Positions 25,649-35,382 of a DNA stretch of 46,274 bases are shown piece by piece (the stretch's first letter is position 1; every line of letters starts with the position of its first letter). The translations under genes were made by a program, and so were the position numbers. Origin of the DNA: a virus; the IMG/VR virus record IMGVR_UViG_3300010430_000093, positions 1-46,274 of that record, one strand, 5' to 3'. The notes under the pieces are model-generated. The model did no database searches, was not told the origin of the DNA, and saw only the letters and a program-made list of their open reading frames with translations.

Positions 25649-27195
25649 TGGCTACAAGTGAATTAAAAAATGCTTTAAGAACTTTTATTAAACAAGTAGA
25701 GGCTAAAGGTTCTAAAAAAGATCCTGTACGTAATGCATTAAATCAACGAACACAAGGTTATATAGTAAACTCACGAGTAATATTAAAGGAAATATTACGT
25801 CCTGAATCACCTTTTAAAGTACAATTAGATAGAGGGCATATTACTTCCTCAGAAATAAGAGGTATTGCTAGAGAAATATCTACAGATTATTGGAGAGAAT
25901 TAAAGACTACTGCTTCTAAACATAAAACATACAAGGTAAATGGTACTAAATTACCCCCAGAATTTTTATATAGTGAAGAAATTGCTGTTGGTTTTGATGA
26001 TAAAAAGCGTATTTTATATTATAGGGGCAAAAAGGGGGATTTTTACACTTCTTTTAGTGATGGAATAGTAAAACCAACAATTAGAAGAATACAAGGTAGA
26101 ACTGATTTTAGTGATGTTACTAGAATATATGTTTCTCCAGATCAAAAATTTATAGATGAATTAAATAAAATAGAAAATGAAGTGAATGCAGCTTATACTG
26201 CTGAAACTGGAGAGCCTGCAAAAGGTACTATAGTACAACAAAGACGTCGTAGAGCCAGAGATAAGTTTTATAAAGGAATTGAGGGATTAGATACTAAACC
26301 TTGGCAGGGAATAGATATAGGACATGTATTTGGGGCTAAGGCTACGGGTGCAGCAGGTTTATTATCGGATCCCCACGATGTAGTTCATCATTTAAATAAT
26401 TTAACTTTAGGTGCTAATTTAGCAGATCTAGAACCAGAATTACAAGAACTTGTCACAGCTACTATTAAAGCAGATATTGAAGCTGTTTGGGAAAGGGTGT
26501 ATAGACAGGATAATGTAGCGGGAAAGTTAACCCTTTTAATTCCAGAATCTTTTGTAAATAATAGATTTACCGGGGGTATTACTGGATCAGAAGCACAGAA
26601 GAAATTAAATATAGTAGTAAGAGATTTAGCAGAGAATATATATAAACTAGAAGGTAGTCCTAGTCCGGAAGATTTGTTAATAGATTTAATAGAATCTCAT
26701 TTTTTAGATAAGAGAAAGAATAATAAAAGGTATAAAACTAAAGCTAAAGTTTCTCAAAAAATAACTGAAAATATAGCTATTAGTAATATTCCATCTAAAA
26801 GAGTAAAAATTAATGTAAAAGAACAACAACGTGCAGGTAGTACAAAATCAGAAACTGATTACAGAACTGTTATAGATCTTATAAATAATCTTTTACATGA
26901 TCAAATTAAAGAAAATATGGGGAAAGGCAGATCTAAGAAAATACTTAATTATAGAACTGGTAGATTCGCAAGGTCAGCAAAAGTAAAAAATCTATTACCT
27001 TCTAGTGAAAAAGGTGCAATAAATGCTGCAGTTAAGTATATGAGAAAGCCTTATGGAGTATTTGAACCTGGAAATACTGCAATGGCTACACCAGGTAGAA
27101 ATCCTGCAAGAATTTTTGGGAGAAGTATTAGACAAATTTTGCAGGAACAGAAAATAGCTAAATTAAGACGAGTTAAGGTAACATTAAGTGGCTAA
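25648..27195 (+). CDS. Large neck protein with gp10-like C-terminus
   Basis: 515 aa, much longer than usual neck proteins. The C-terminal ~100 residues (NYRTGRFARSAKVKNLLPSS; YMRKPYGVFEPGN; NPARIFGRSIRQIL) match my recollection of the Ne1/HK97-gp10-like neck fold of marine phages. The N-terminal ~380 residues are Lys/Arg-rich, mixed alpha/beta (GYIVNSRVILKEIL; WQGIDIGHVFGAKATGAAGL; DVVHHLNNLTLGANLADLEPEL) and unfamiliar. It has TAATG coupling with the connector and is probably a virion protein at the head-tail joint. Confidence 0.65.
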   Translation: MATSELKNALRTFIKQVEAKGSKKDPVRNALNQRTQGYIVNSRVILKEILRPESPFKVQLDRGHITSSEIRGIAREISTDYWRELKTTASKHKTYKVNGTKLPPEFLYSEEIAVGFDDKKRILYYRGKKGDFYTSFSDGIVKPTIRRIQGRTDFSDVTRIYVSPDQKFIDELNKIENEVNAAYTAETGEPAKGTIVQQRRRRARDKFYKGIEGLDTKPWQGIDIGHVFGAKATGAAGLLSDPHDVVHHLNNLTLGANLADLEPELQELVTATIKADIEAVWERVYRQDNVAGKLTLLIPESFVNNRFTGGITGSEAQKKLNIVVRDLAENIYKLEGSPSPEDLLIDLIESHFLDKRKNNKRYKTKAKVSQKITENIAISNIPSKRVKINVKEQQRAGSTKSETDYRTVIDLINNLLHDQIKENMGKGRSKKILNYRTGRFARSAKVKNLLPSSEKGAINAAVKYMRKPYGVFEPGNTAMATPGRNPARIFGRSIRQILQEQKIAKLRRVKVTLSG

Positions 27196-27622
27196 TAAAA
27201 GACAACAAATAGTAACAGCAATAGCCGAATTATTTAGATTAAACTTAACAGGGGAAAGTCCCTATGTTACTAATATATTTGAAAATGTAAAAGCTAAACA
27301 GGTGTTCTGGGATGAAGTTACTGATTATCCAACTATATGCGTATATACAGGTGGAGAAACTAGAGAATATTTACCTGGAGATTTTAAATGGGCGTTTCTT
27401 ACTGTAAATATAAGAATTTATGTAGAAGACGAAAATGCTCATGACAGATTAGAAGAAGTTTTTGAAGACATCGAAGCGATACTAGATGGTAATAATGATC
27501 TTATAGTAGATGGTAATGACCTTAGTACTGACGTTAGAATATTATCTATATCGGACGATGAAGGTTTATTAAATCCTCTAGGGGTAGGAGAAATTACTCT
27601 AGAGGTAAGATATGAAGTATAA
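27188..27622 (+). CDS. Tail terminator / tail completion protein
   Basis: 144 aa, GTG start inside the neck gene end. RQQIVTAIAELFRLNLTGES, FWDEVTDYPTICVYTGGETREY, LTVNIRIYVEDENAHDRLEE and a last strand EITLEVRYEV fit the gpU/Tc1 family that caps the tail tube. It lies directly before the tube gene, as usual. Confidence 0.8.
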   Translation: MANKRQQIVTAIAELFRLNLTGESPYVTNIFENVKAKQVFWDEVTDYPTICVYTGGETREYLPGDFKWAFLTVNIRIYVEDENAHDRLEEVFEDIEAILDGNNDLIVDGNDLSTDVRILSISDDEGLLNPLGVGEITLEVRYEV

Positions 27623-27639
27623 CACGAGGAGATATATAA

Positions 27640-28866
27640 ATGGCATTTAGTTTAAGTAGAAACGCCAAGCTATACGTTACAACTAGCCAAACAATTGCAG
27701 CTATGACTAACGCTAATACTTGGGAAGTGCCTGTTCTTGATGGGTTTTCATTTACAGCTAATACTGCTACAACAGAGATTGAGATCAGTGAGGCTGGCGA
27801 AACACCTGTTAGAGGACAACAAGTTTTCACTACTGCTATCGAGCCAGTAGATTGGAGCTTACAAGCATACATACGCCCACGCTTTAACACGTTGAATACA
27901 GAAGTAGACGCTGTAGAAAGAATTTTGTGGGAGGCACTCGCAGCTTCACCCGATAGTACTATTACAACAAATGCAGACGGTACTGCAACTACTAGGGGTG
28001 AAGGAACTGCTGGAGGTTTAGCGATTGATTTTGATGATTCTAACACTAACGAATTGTTACAACTATCATTAGTATTCAATCTAGGTACTAGTACTGATCC
28101 AGTATGGTATCATATTGTAGGAGCAGTAGTAGATACTGCTGAAGTTGATTTTGCTATCGATGCTATCGCTTCTATTACTTGGACTGGTTTTGGTACAAAT
28201 GTAACAGAAGTAACTAGTAGTACAGATCAAATTGTATTAACTAATATGCTTACTGATGGCGCAACTGATGATTGGTTAGATTCAGCTTTTCCAGACGGTA
28301 CAGAAGGGTATTTAGCAGCACCTACAGGTGTACAAGCTTGTATTAGAAATAAATTATCAACAGTTACATTAGTAGGTAAATCCGGAACAGATTATGGACA
28401 AACTTATACTCTAGCCTTAACGGGTGGTAGTTTAACGGTTGCTAATAATATTACGTTCTTAACACCTGAAGCTTTAGGTGTTGTAAATAGCCCTTGTGGT
28501 CATTTTACAGGACAAAGAGTAATTAGTGGTAATATGACTGCTTACCTTAAAACTGGGGTAGGTGTAACAGATACAGGTGCTTTAATGAATGATATTATTA
28601 CTCATTCTAATTCAGCATCTGGTGCAGATCCAACAGATTTTGAACTTACAATTAATGTAGGTGGTGTAGCCCCAGCTTCACCATACGATACACCAGTTGT
28701 ACAATTATTGATGTCTGGTGCGCATTTAGTTATTCCAGTAATTAATATTGAAGATGTGGTATCTGTAGACATTGCGTTTAATGCTCTACCATATACTGGT
28801 ACAGCACCAGATCCTGCAGCAACTAATGAATTAACTGTAGCTTATTACGCTGACGAATCACCATAA
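27640..28866 (+). CDS. Major tail tube protein
   Basis: 408 aa. N-terminal LSRNAKLYVTT then DGFSFTANTATTEIEISEAG is the tube beta-sandwich; WSLQAYIRPRF and a C-terminal domain with YTLALTGGSLTVANNITFL, CGHFTGQRVISGNMTAYL and ISDPT-type loops. Strong ribosome site (CGAGGAGATATATAAATG). The C-terminal half matches the protein at 35382-36962, so the window has two tube-like proteins. A terminator-like hairpin follows. Confidence 0.85.
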   Translation: MAFSLSRNAKLYVTTSQTIAAMTNANTWEVPVLDGFSFTANTATTEIEISEAGETPVRGQQVFTTAIEPVDWSLQAYIRPRFNTLNTEVDAVERILWEALAASPDSTITTNADGTATTRGEGTAGGLAIDFDDSNTNELLQLSLVFNLGTSTDPVWYHIVGAVVDTAEVDFAIDAIASITWTGFGTNVTEVTSSTDQIVLTNMLTDGATDDWLDSAFPDGTEGYLAAPTGVQACIRNKLSTVTLVGKSGTDYGQTYTLALTGGSLTVANNITFLTPEALGVVNSPCGHFTGQRVISGNMTAYLKTGVGVTDTGALMNDIITHSNSASGADPTDFELTINVGGVAPASPYDTPVVQLLMSGAHLVIPVINIEDVVSVDIAFNALPYTGTAPDPAATNELTVAYYADESP

Positions 28867-28876
28867 GAATAAAGAA

Positions 28877-28906
28877 GCGCGGGGGAATTTTTCTTCGCGC
28901 CTTTTT
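28877..28906 (+). terminator. Imperfect terminator after tail tube gene
   Basis: Stem GCGCG/CGCGC with a 14-nt loop followed by CTTTTT; weak but well placed. Confidence 0.5.
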
Positions 28907-28925
28907 CTCTTGAAGAAGGATAATA

Positions 28926-30857
28926 GTGAGAATTATACCTCGTTCTGCAACTAGTACAGTTTTACTTAAAGGTGGTGAGCCACCTACTAATAATCCTCCA
29001 GTTTGGGACTCTCAACCTTTAATTTATTTTTCAGAGGGTATATCATCAGATTATAATATGAATGATATCACTAGTGATCCTGATTCTGACCCAATTACTT
29101 TTTCAATGAATACAGGAACAGTAGCTTTACCTACAGGTGTAACTTGGACTGCATTTACGGGTATATTAGCATATAATGGAATAGCCGGACCAGATGTTAC
29201 TTCTGGACATATTATAACTTTAGACGATGGAGAAGATACTACGGATAGCAACGCTTTTAATATAACTATCGCACCAGAAGGATCAGCATTCCCTAGGGTA
29301 GGTTCTTTACGCCATAATAGTCGTGTATATGGGGAAGATAACTCAGATGGGGAATATGATCGTGAACATATAGCAGCACACGATGGAGTTATGCTTGGAA
29401 TGTTTTATAATGGACCTTGGGATAGTAGTAGTGCAGCTGACTATCCGGGAGATCCAGGGGGTACTAATGGTTGGTTATCAAGAGATGCAATCGTTGATGA
29501 CTTATTAACTAGAAATCCTAATCTTATTATTTATGATTATGTTAATGTTATGGAATCGGGTCTCACAGGTGCTAGTCAAATTAAGGCAGATTTTTTAGAT
29601 TCTATGACTGGACCTAATGGATCTGATGGTTGGGTTTATAAACCTATAGCTTTTACTACTCAAACTTTTACAGATGCTAATAAATATTCTACGTGGCCAA
29701 ATACTTATAATACAAATATAACAGAATATGCTGTAGGCCCTGCACCAGACTATTTTTCTTATCCTGAATGGTTTGCAACATTTGTTAAAGAAAAACATAT
29801 GGATCCAATTATTTCTAACCCAGGTAAAGTACATATTTATTTTGATGTAGTTTTAAATCGTCCGAAAAAAGCAGGTACAGATATGGATGGCAATGAGGAT
29901 GAAGATGATTGTAATAATCACTGGGATCCTTTAGATTCAGAACATGTTGCACATAATGGTGGACAATCTGTTGAATTATCAAGACAGTGGCGTCAAGGTC
30001 AGGCAGATTGTATAAATAAAGTAAAATCATACCAATCTGATTTACTAATAACAGTTGAAACACCCGGTAATAATTTCGGGGGTTGGCCTAGAGGTTATAA
30101 TAGTGTTGATCCTGAGGATGCTCCAGCAATGATGACAGAATATGTTGATCTTGTACATGGTGGATTCATGACAGGTCAAACTGGCGATCAAGGTCTTTGG
30201 CCAGAAGGAAGTTGGCCAATATCAGGTATTGCTAATAATGGTGAAAAAGCACTTAATCAAGATGCTACCGCTGGTTTTAGAGCAGCATTAAATGCTTACA
30301 CATATATTATGGATAATACAATGGACCCTAAACATGTATTTAATGATTGGGGATGTGTATTAACCCCATATTTAGATCCAAGGCACCCTAGTCCAGAGGG
30401 TAATACTATAGAAACTAGTGAACCTACTGGGGCAGGTACTGCTTGGAATTGTTTTCGTGTTGGTTCGTGTATGACATTATTAGATAATGGTCTTATTAGT
30501 ATTGTTGGAAAACCTGGAGGAAATGGTAATAGTAGTCCATGGTTTGATGAATTTGGTTTTCATAATACTGGTACAACGGGTTTATCACCTAAATGGTTAG
30601 GTCAAGCAGTCGATGGTGTACAACGTACAGCGAGACAAGGTTCTAATATTTTTATTAGAGAATTTGATAACGGTTGGGTAGTTGTAAATTCAGATTTAGA
30701 TGGATCAGCAACTTCTATAGATATATCTGTATTTGGTTCTCCGGGTTCAGTAAAGCGTATTAATGGAGTTCAAGATCCTTCCCACAATGATGGTAGTACT
30801 GTAACAGAAGATTTTGATTTAGACCCTATTGATGGAATTTGGTTGGAGAAAGTTTAA
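28926..30857 (+). CDS. Ig-like plus glycoside-hydrolase-like virion protein 1
   Basis: 643 aa, GTG start with GAAGGA. Residues ~20-117 are a cadherin/Ig-like domain (NPPVWDSQPLIYFSEG; DPDSDPITFSMNTG; LPTGVTWTAFTGILAYNG). The rest looks like a TIM-barrel: DDLLTRNPNLIIYDYVNV, WRQGQADCINKVKS, LITVETPGNNFGGW, and an end with FIREFDNGWVVVNSD, which recalls hypothetical glycoside hydrolase family 15 (GHL15). Probably a surface or tail protein acting on host glycans; activity unproven. Tandem with a paralogue. Confidence 0.65.
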   Translation: MRIIPRSATSTVLLKGGEPPTNNPPVWDSQPLIYFSEGISSDYNMNDITSDPDSDPITFSMNTGTVALPTGVTWTAFTGILAYNGIAGPDVTSGHIITLDDGEDTTDSNAFNITIAPEGSAFPRVGSLRHNSRVYGEDNSDGEYDREHIAAHDGVMLGMFYNGPWDSSSAADYPGDPGGTNGWLSRDAIVDDLLTRNPNLIIYDYVNVMESGLTGASQIKADFLDSMTGPNGSDGWVYKPIAFTTQTFTDANKYSTWPNTYNTNITEYAVGPAPDYFSYPEWFATFVKEKHMDPIISNPGKVHIYFDVVLNRPKKAGTDMDGNEDEDDCNNHWDPLDSEHVAHNGGQSVELSRQWRQGQADCINKVKSYQSDLLITVETPGNNFGGWPRGYNSVDPEDAPAMMTEYVDLVHGGFMTGQTGDQGLWPEGSWPISGIANNGEKALNQDATAGFRAALNAYTYIMDNTMDPKHVFNDWGCVLTPYLDPRHPSPEGNTIETSEPTGAGTAWNCFRVGSCMTLLDNGLISIVGKPGGNGNSSPWFDEFGFHNTGTTGLSPKWLGQAVDGVQRTARQGSNIFIREFDNGWVVVNSDLDGSATSIDISVFGSPGSVKRINGVQDPSHNDGSTVTEDFDLDPIDGIWLEKV

Positions 30858-32732
30858 ATGGTAGGTATAAATTATTCTCCTGTAGGGGGTATGAGTTTAG
30901 CTAAAGCCAGTGATTCAGCCAATAATCCTCCAGTTTGGGACTCTCAACCTTTAATTGATTTTAATGTTGGTACATCTAAAAGTTACGATATGGATGACAT
31001 TACTAGTGATCCTGATTCTGATCCAATTACTTTTTCAATGAATACGGGAACAGTATCCTTACCTACAGGTGTAACTTGGACCCCAAGCACGGGTATATTA
31101 GCATATAACGGTGTAGCTGCGGCTGACCTTACTACAGGACATATTATAACTTTGGATGACGGAACAGATACAACGGATAGCAATGCTTTTAATATAACTA
31201 TTTCAGAGGGTTTAGATTATCCCAGATTTGGTTCAGTACGAATAGGTGAACGGGTATATGCAGAAGACAATACTGAAGGTGAAACTGAAAGAGCAGCAAT
31301 AGCTTTAGGTGATGTTGTCTGGTTGGGTTTATTTAGTGATGGACCTTGGGATAATTCACCCAATGCTGCACATCTTTCTCGTTCAGATATTATTGATGAT
31401 TTAAAAACTAGAAATCCTGATTTAATTATTTTCGATTACACTGATGTTGGAGAAACCAGTCTTACTAGTGATACAGGTGCTTATGCTCTAACTCAGACTG
31501 GGCCTGGAGGTACTGATTGGTTTACTTATGCAGATGCCGATAATTATCCTGAGGGACGTGTTTCTACATATCCCAATAGTTACAACGTTAATATAACTAC
31601 CTACGTTACACCTGATGGTAGTGGAAAAAGATACCCAGAAGTATACGGGGATTATAAACAAGGTTTTCATATTGATCCGGTAGCTGCAGGAGTAGGTGTT
31701 AATGGTGTAAATATTTATAATGATGTTATGGATATTCGTCCAAGAACTAATAGTACAGATATTAATGGTGATGGTACAAAAGATAATGCTAGGAGTTATT
31801 ATGATCCTGAAAATGAAGATCATGTAGCACAACAAGGTGGTTTATCTGTAACTATCTCTCAAGCTTGGAGACAAGGTCAAGCTAATTTTGTACAACAATT
31901 AATAGACGATAATAGTGGTATTTTAATAGCAGCTAATTTAACTACTTGGAGTCGTGAATATGTTTCTACAAATGAAGCTGATGCCCCTGCTATGCTTAGT
32001 GAATATGTTAATTTAGTACACGGGGGACATTGTGAGGGGCAATCATTACCTGAAACTGGATATCCGTTTAGTGGAGTATATGCAGATGGTAACTCAAAAC
32101 CCGGGGATCAATTTGGTAAGTGGCAAAGAGCACATAATTCATATACTTATTGTTTAGATAATTGTATTACATTAGAAGGTAATGATGCACCATTTGTTTT
32201 AAATGAGTGGCATGTTGAATTATCTCCATCTTCTGGTTCTTTACCTGATTCACCTGAAGGTAGACAAATATATACAACTTATCCTACAGGAGGAGCATTT
32301 AATCTAGTACGTTGGGGATTATGTTCAACATTAATGGAAAATGGTTATCATGCAGTAGCTACTGTTAATCCAGGATCTTCTAGCGGTAATTATTCTAGTA
32401 CTCCGCAATTTGATGAATATGGAACAGCTAATACTGGCACTACAGGATTAAGTAAGGGTTGGCTAGGTCAACCTATTGATCCACCGCAACGTTCACCGTG
32501 GTATGGAGATATTTATAAAAGAGAATTTGATAATGGTTTAGTATTATTACATATTGAACATGATGATTCTACTTCCGATCATAATATAAATGTAACCGGG
32601 GAAGGGGGAATAGGAGCAGGAGTTTGGAAACGTATAGATGGTGTACAAGATGATACTTGGAATGATGGTAGTACTATAAATGCTGATTTTACAATTCCAC
32701 CAATTGACGGAATTATTTTGGAACGTATATAA
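30858..32732 (+). CDS. Ig-like plus glycoside-hydrolase-like virion protein 2
   Basis: 624 aa, ATG directly after the stop of its paralogue. Same Ig-like start (NPPVWDSQPLIDFNVG; DPDSDPITFSMNTG) and barrel (DDLKTRNPDLIIFDYTDV; WRQGQANFVQQLID; YKREFDNGLVLLHIE). The Ig part is nearly the same in DNA as in protein 1, whereas the barrel parts have diverged. It could have another sugar specificity. Confidence 0.65.
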   Translation: MVGINYSPVGGMSLAKASDSANNPPVWDSQPLIDFNVGTSKSYDMDDITSDPDSDPITFSMNTGTVSLPTGVTWTPSTGILAYNGVAAADLTTGHIITLDDGTDTTDSNAFNITISEGLDYPRFGSVRIGERVYAEDNTEGETERAAIALGDVVWLGLFSDGPWDNSPNAAHLSRSDIIDDLKTRNPDLIIFDYTDVGETSLTSDTGAYALTQTGPGGTDWFTYADADNYPEGRVSTYPNSYNVNITTYVTPDGSGKRYPEVYGDYKQGFHIDPVAAGVGVNGVNIYNDVMDIRPRTNSTDINGDGTKDNARSYYDPENEDHVAQQGGLSVTISQAWRQGQANFVQQLIDDNSGILIAANLTTWSREYVSTNEADAPAMLSEYVNLVHGGHCEGQSLPETGYPFSGVYADGNSKPGDQFGKWQRAHNSYTYCLDNCITLEGNDAPFVLNEWHVELSPSSGSLPDSPEGRQIYTTYPTGGAFNLVRWGLCSTLMENGYHAVATVNPGSSSGNYSSTPQFDEYGTANTGTTGLSKGWLGQPIDPPQRSPWYGDIYKREFDNGLVLLHIEHDDSTSDHNINVTGEGGIGAGVWKRIDGVQDDTWNDGSTINADFTIPPIDGIILERI

Positions 32733-34015
32733 TGGCAATTGAAATTTTTGTTGGTCAAAATGCACTAGGTACGGATGGTACAGGTACTAATGATTTAACT
32801 TCAGCAGATTCATCTACTATACCTGTAGGTGTTTTACATATTCCTACACGTGGTACTGTTAATGGTACATCACGTAATGATTGTATGTTATCAGTAGGTA
32901 TGGGAGATGGTACTAATGAGTATTCGGCTTCTATGGGAGCAAATGATTTTGTAGCAACTTCAGATTGTAATAGAGGTGTTTACGATAAGGTAATTGCTTA
33001 TAATACAGCAGGTACTAATACTGAAGCAGGTGGTGATACTCATAATTCATTTATAGCTGGAGGCGAAAGAGTAAATGAAGTTAATGCTCATGGATTTGCA
33101 CATTTATGTAACTCGATGTTTTTTGCTGGATGTAATGTTGCTGTTGAACAAGTAGTAATAGATGATGTTGAAGATACAGCAGTTAATGTAGATCCCGGTT
33201 TTGCTTGGGATGTAGTAATTGTAGCTAACAGTGATTGTCTTGCAATTGATGCTGAAGCTAGTGATACAAATATGAGTTTTGGTTTTTATGTGAAAGATAC
33301 TGATAGTCAGGGTTGTATTATTATTGCTGAAAATAATACTAATGCTGCTCCAGGTAATCAACATATAATTATAAGTAATACATATGCCGGAGGTAAAGGT
33401 GACGAAATATCCGGGGGAGACTTAGATGGTACTAATAGTTGGGGTATTGATGTAGCTCAAGGTTCGGGTACTAGTTGTGATTTATACCCAAGATTAGATG
33501 GCGGAGAATTAGAATTAGTTAATTTACTATTCCTAGGTTTTACAGATAATACTATTGCTAGACTTGTTGAATGGGATTCACCTACTTCAGTAGATTCACC
33601 AGGAGATAATTCAATTACAGGTATAGGTTTACAACCTATAGCTTTAATTCATATATTATCTTATTGCGAAGCTTACGGTACTGTTAAATCTGATTTTGAT
33701 GGGGGAGTTTTTGGAATCAGTTTAATTACGGATGATAGTCAATACTGTTTCTCTAGTACAAATGAAGAAAATACGGGGGGTAATACTAATTGTAAAAGTT
33801 TAGCTAATAATCAGTCAATTCATCTACGTAGGGATAATAATGGTGAATCAGCAACAACCGCACTTAAAGCTTCACATGTATCAATGGATTCAGATGGTTG
33901 GACTGAGAATTGGGAAAATATGAAAACTTCCGGTGCAAGAAAACAACTTACTTTAGCGATAGGGACTCCACCAGGGGGTTCCGGAGCACATTTTAGACAA
34001 GGATTATTTTTATAA
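32732..34015 (+). CDS. Unknown virion-like protein, 427 aa
   Basis: Strand-rich, Gly/Asn/Asp-rich, no signal peptide (GQNALGTDGTGTNDLTSADS; FGFYVKDTDSQGCIIIAEN; LRRDNNGESATTALKASHVS). The style is that of exposed tail or fibre proteins, perhaps a beta-solenoid. TAATG with both neighbours. No family named. Confidence 0.6.
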   Translation: MAIEIFVGQNALGTDGTGTNDLTSADSSTIPVGVLHIPTRGTVNGTSRNDCMLSVGMGDGTNEYSASMGANDFVATSDCNRGVYDKVIAYNTAGTNTEAGGDTHNSFIAGGERVNEVNAHGFAHLCNSMFFAGCNVAVEQVVIDDVEDTAVNVDPGFAWDVVIVANSDCLAIDAEASDTNMSFGFYVKDTDSQGCIIIAENNTNAAPGNQHIIISNTYAGGKGDEISGGDLDGTNSWGIDVAQGSGTSCDLYPRLDGGELELVNLLFLGFTDNTIARLVEWDSPTSVDSPGDNSITGIGLQPIALIHILSYCEAYGTVKSDFDGGVFGISLITDDSQYCFSSTNEENTGGNTNCKSLANNQSIHLRRDNNGESATTALKASHVSMDSDGWTENWENMKTSGARKQLTLAIGTPPGGSGAHFRQGLFL

Positions 34016-35382
34016 TGACTAGATCAGTAGCAGTAGGGCAAGACAATGTATCTCTAGTAATAAGGTTGATAACAGATTCAGATGGTACTCCCGCAGAAAC
34101 TGTTGATGCAGGTTCACCTTATAATACTACAATTTGGTATAGACGAGAAGGAGAGGTAGTAGTTACTGACAGTGGTAGTGCTGCTGACTTAGCGGCCTTA
34201 ACAACTGCACATACAGATTGGAATTTTTTGCATATTCGTGATGGTTATTATAGAGTAGATTATCCTGATGCTACTTTTTCTTCTGGAGTTGGAGGAGTTC
34301 TTTGTGGGGTAGATGCAGTTGGGGTCAGCTGTGTAGCTGAATATATAGATATTGATGGATCAGTTAAATTCCAAGGTTTAGCAGAAGCTGCAACATCAAC
34401 TACAACTACATTTGGAGTAGGAATAAATCCATATAAAGGTGACTTAATATATGTAATTGATGGTACAGGAGCAGGACAAACTAGATTAATCGAAACTGTA
34501 GCTCCGGAAGACTCTCCAGGAACAGGAACAGTAGCTACACACGGTGCTTGGGATATTAATATTTCTACATCAGCAAGCACTCTAATATTGGTTCCGGGAG
34601 ATTCAACTTTAGCAAATGGTGGAATTAATGTAGATGCAACAGTATCTTCACGAAGTACAGTGACTACTGGCCAAGTAAATGCTGAAGTTGATACAGCATT
34701 ATCTGAAATACATTTAGATCATTTAATGGCAATAGCAGGAAGTGGAGCTAATGTAGTTGATGATTCAATTATAGCTCAAATGGTAGCAAGTGGTACTGTA
34801 GCTGATTGGGATGATTATAATAGTCTTACTGATTCACTTCAAGGTATTAGCGAAAGTGGAGGAGCTATAGAAAGGGGTACCGCTGAATCTGGTAGTACAA
34901 CTACTACGGTAGTAGATAGTGCCAGAACTGAATCTGATACAGATTATTGGAAGGGTTGCTGGATCCGTTTTACTAGTGGAAATATTACTAATCAGGTGCG
35001 TTTAATTACTGGGTTTACTCCAGCTTCCGATACAATAACATTTACTCCTGCAGTAACTCAAACAGTAAGTCTTAATACTTATGAAATTTTACCTGCTGGC
35101 GCAGTAGATGTTAATAGTTTATATACAGATGTAGTAAGTGCAGACAGTCTTTCTGATGGTGCAGTAGATCAAATATGGCAGACTGTATTAACTCAAAGTT
35201 ATGCTGCACAAGGGGCGGAGGGAACAGCAAGTCAAATTTTATACACTATTCAACAATTTTTAACAGATGCAGATATATCTGGTACTACTATGACCATTAG
35301 ACAATTAAATGGTTCTTCTTCTGCTTATGTAATAACCTTGGATAGTTCAACTACACCTACGGACAAGAATAGGACTGCATAA
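34015..35382 (+). CDS. Tail-surface protein, 455 aa (BppU-like impression)
   Basis: N-terminal DNVSLVIRLITDSDGTPAET ... TIWYRREGE, DGYYRVDYPDATF resembles the baseplate upper-protein fold that carries fibres in other phages. It then has two similar strand modules (GVGINPYKGDLIYVIDGTGAGQ and DYWKGCWIRFTSGNITNQ) of the type 'region from-to with reset', separated by a helix (EVDTALSEIHLDHLMAIAGS), and ends in a strand. Probable structural role; function inferred. Confidence 0.6.
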   Translation: MTRSVAVGQDNVSLVIRLITDSDGTPAETVDAGSPYNTTIWYRREGEVVVTDSGSAADLAALTTAHTDWNFLHIRDGYYRVDYPDATFSSGVGGVLCGVDAVGVSCVAEYIDIDGSVKFQGLAEAATSTTTTFGVGINPYKGDLIYVIDGTGAGQTRLIETVAPEDSPGTGTVATHGAWDINISTSASTLILVPGDSTLANGGINVDATVSSRSTVTTGQVNAEVDTALSEIHLDHLMAIAGSGANVVDDSIIAQMVASGTVADWDDYNSLTDSLQGISESGGAIERGTAESGSTTTTVVDSARTESDTDYWKGCWIRFTSGNITNQVRLITGFTPASDTITFTPAVTQTVSLNTYEILPAGAVDVNSLYTDVVSADSLSDGAVDQIWQTVLTQSYAAQGAEGTASQILYTIQQFLTDADISGTTMTIRQLNGSSSAYVITLDSSTTPTDKNRTA

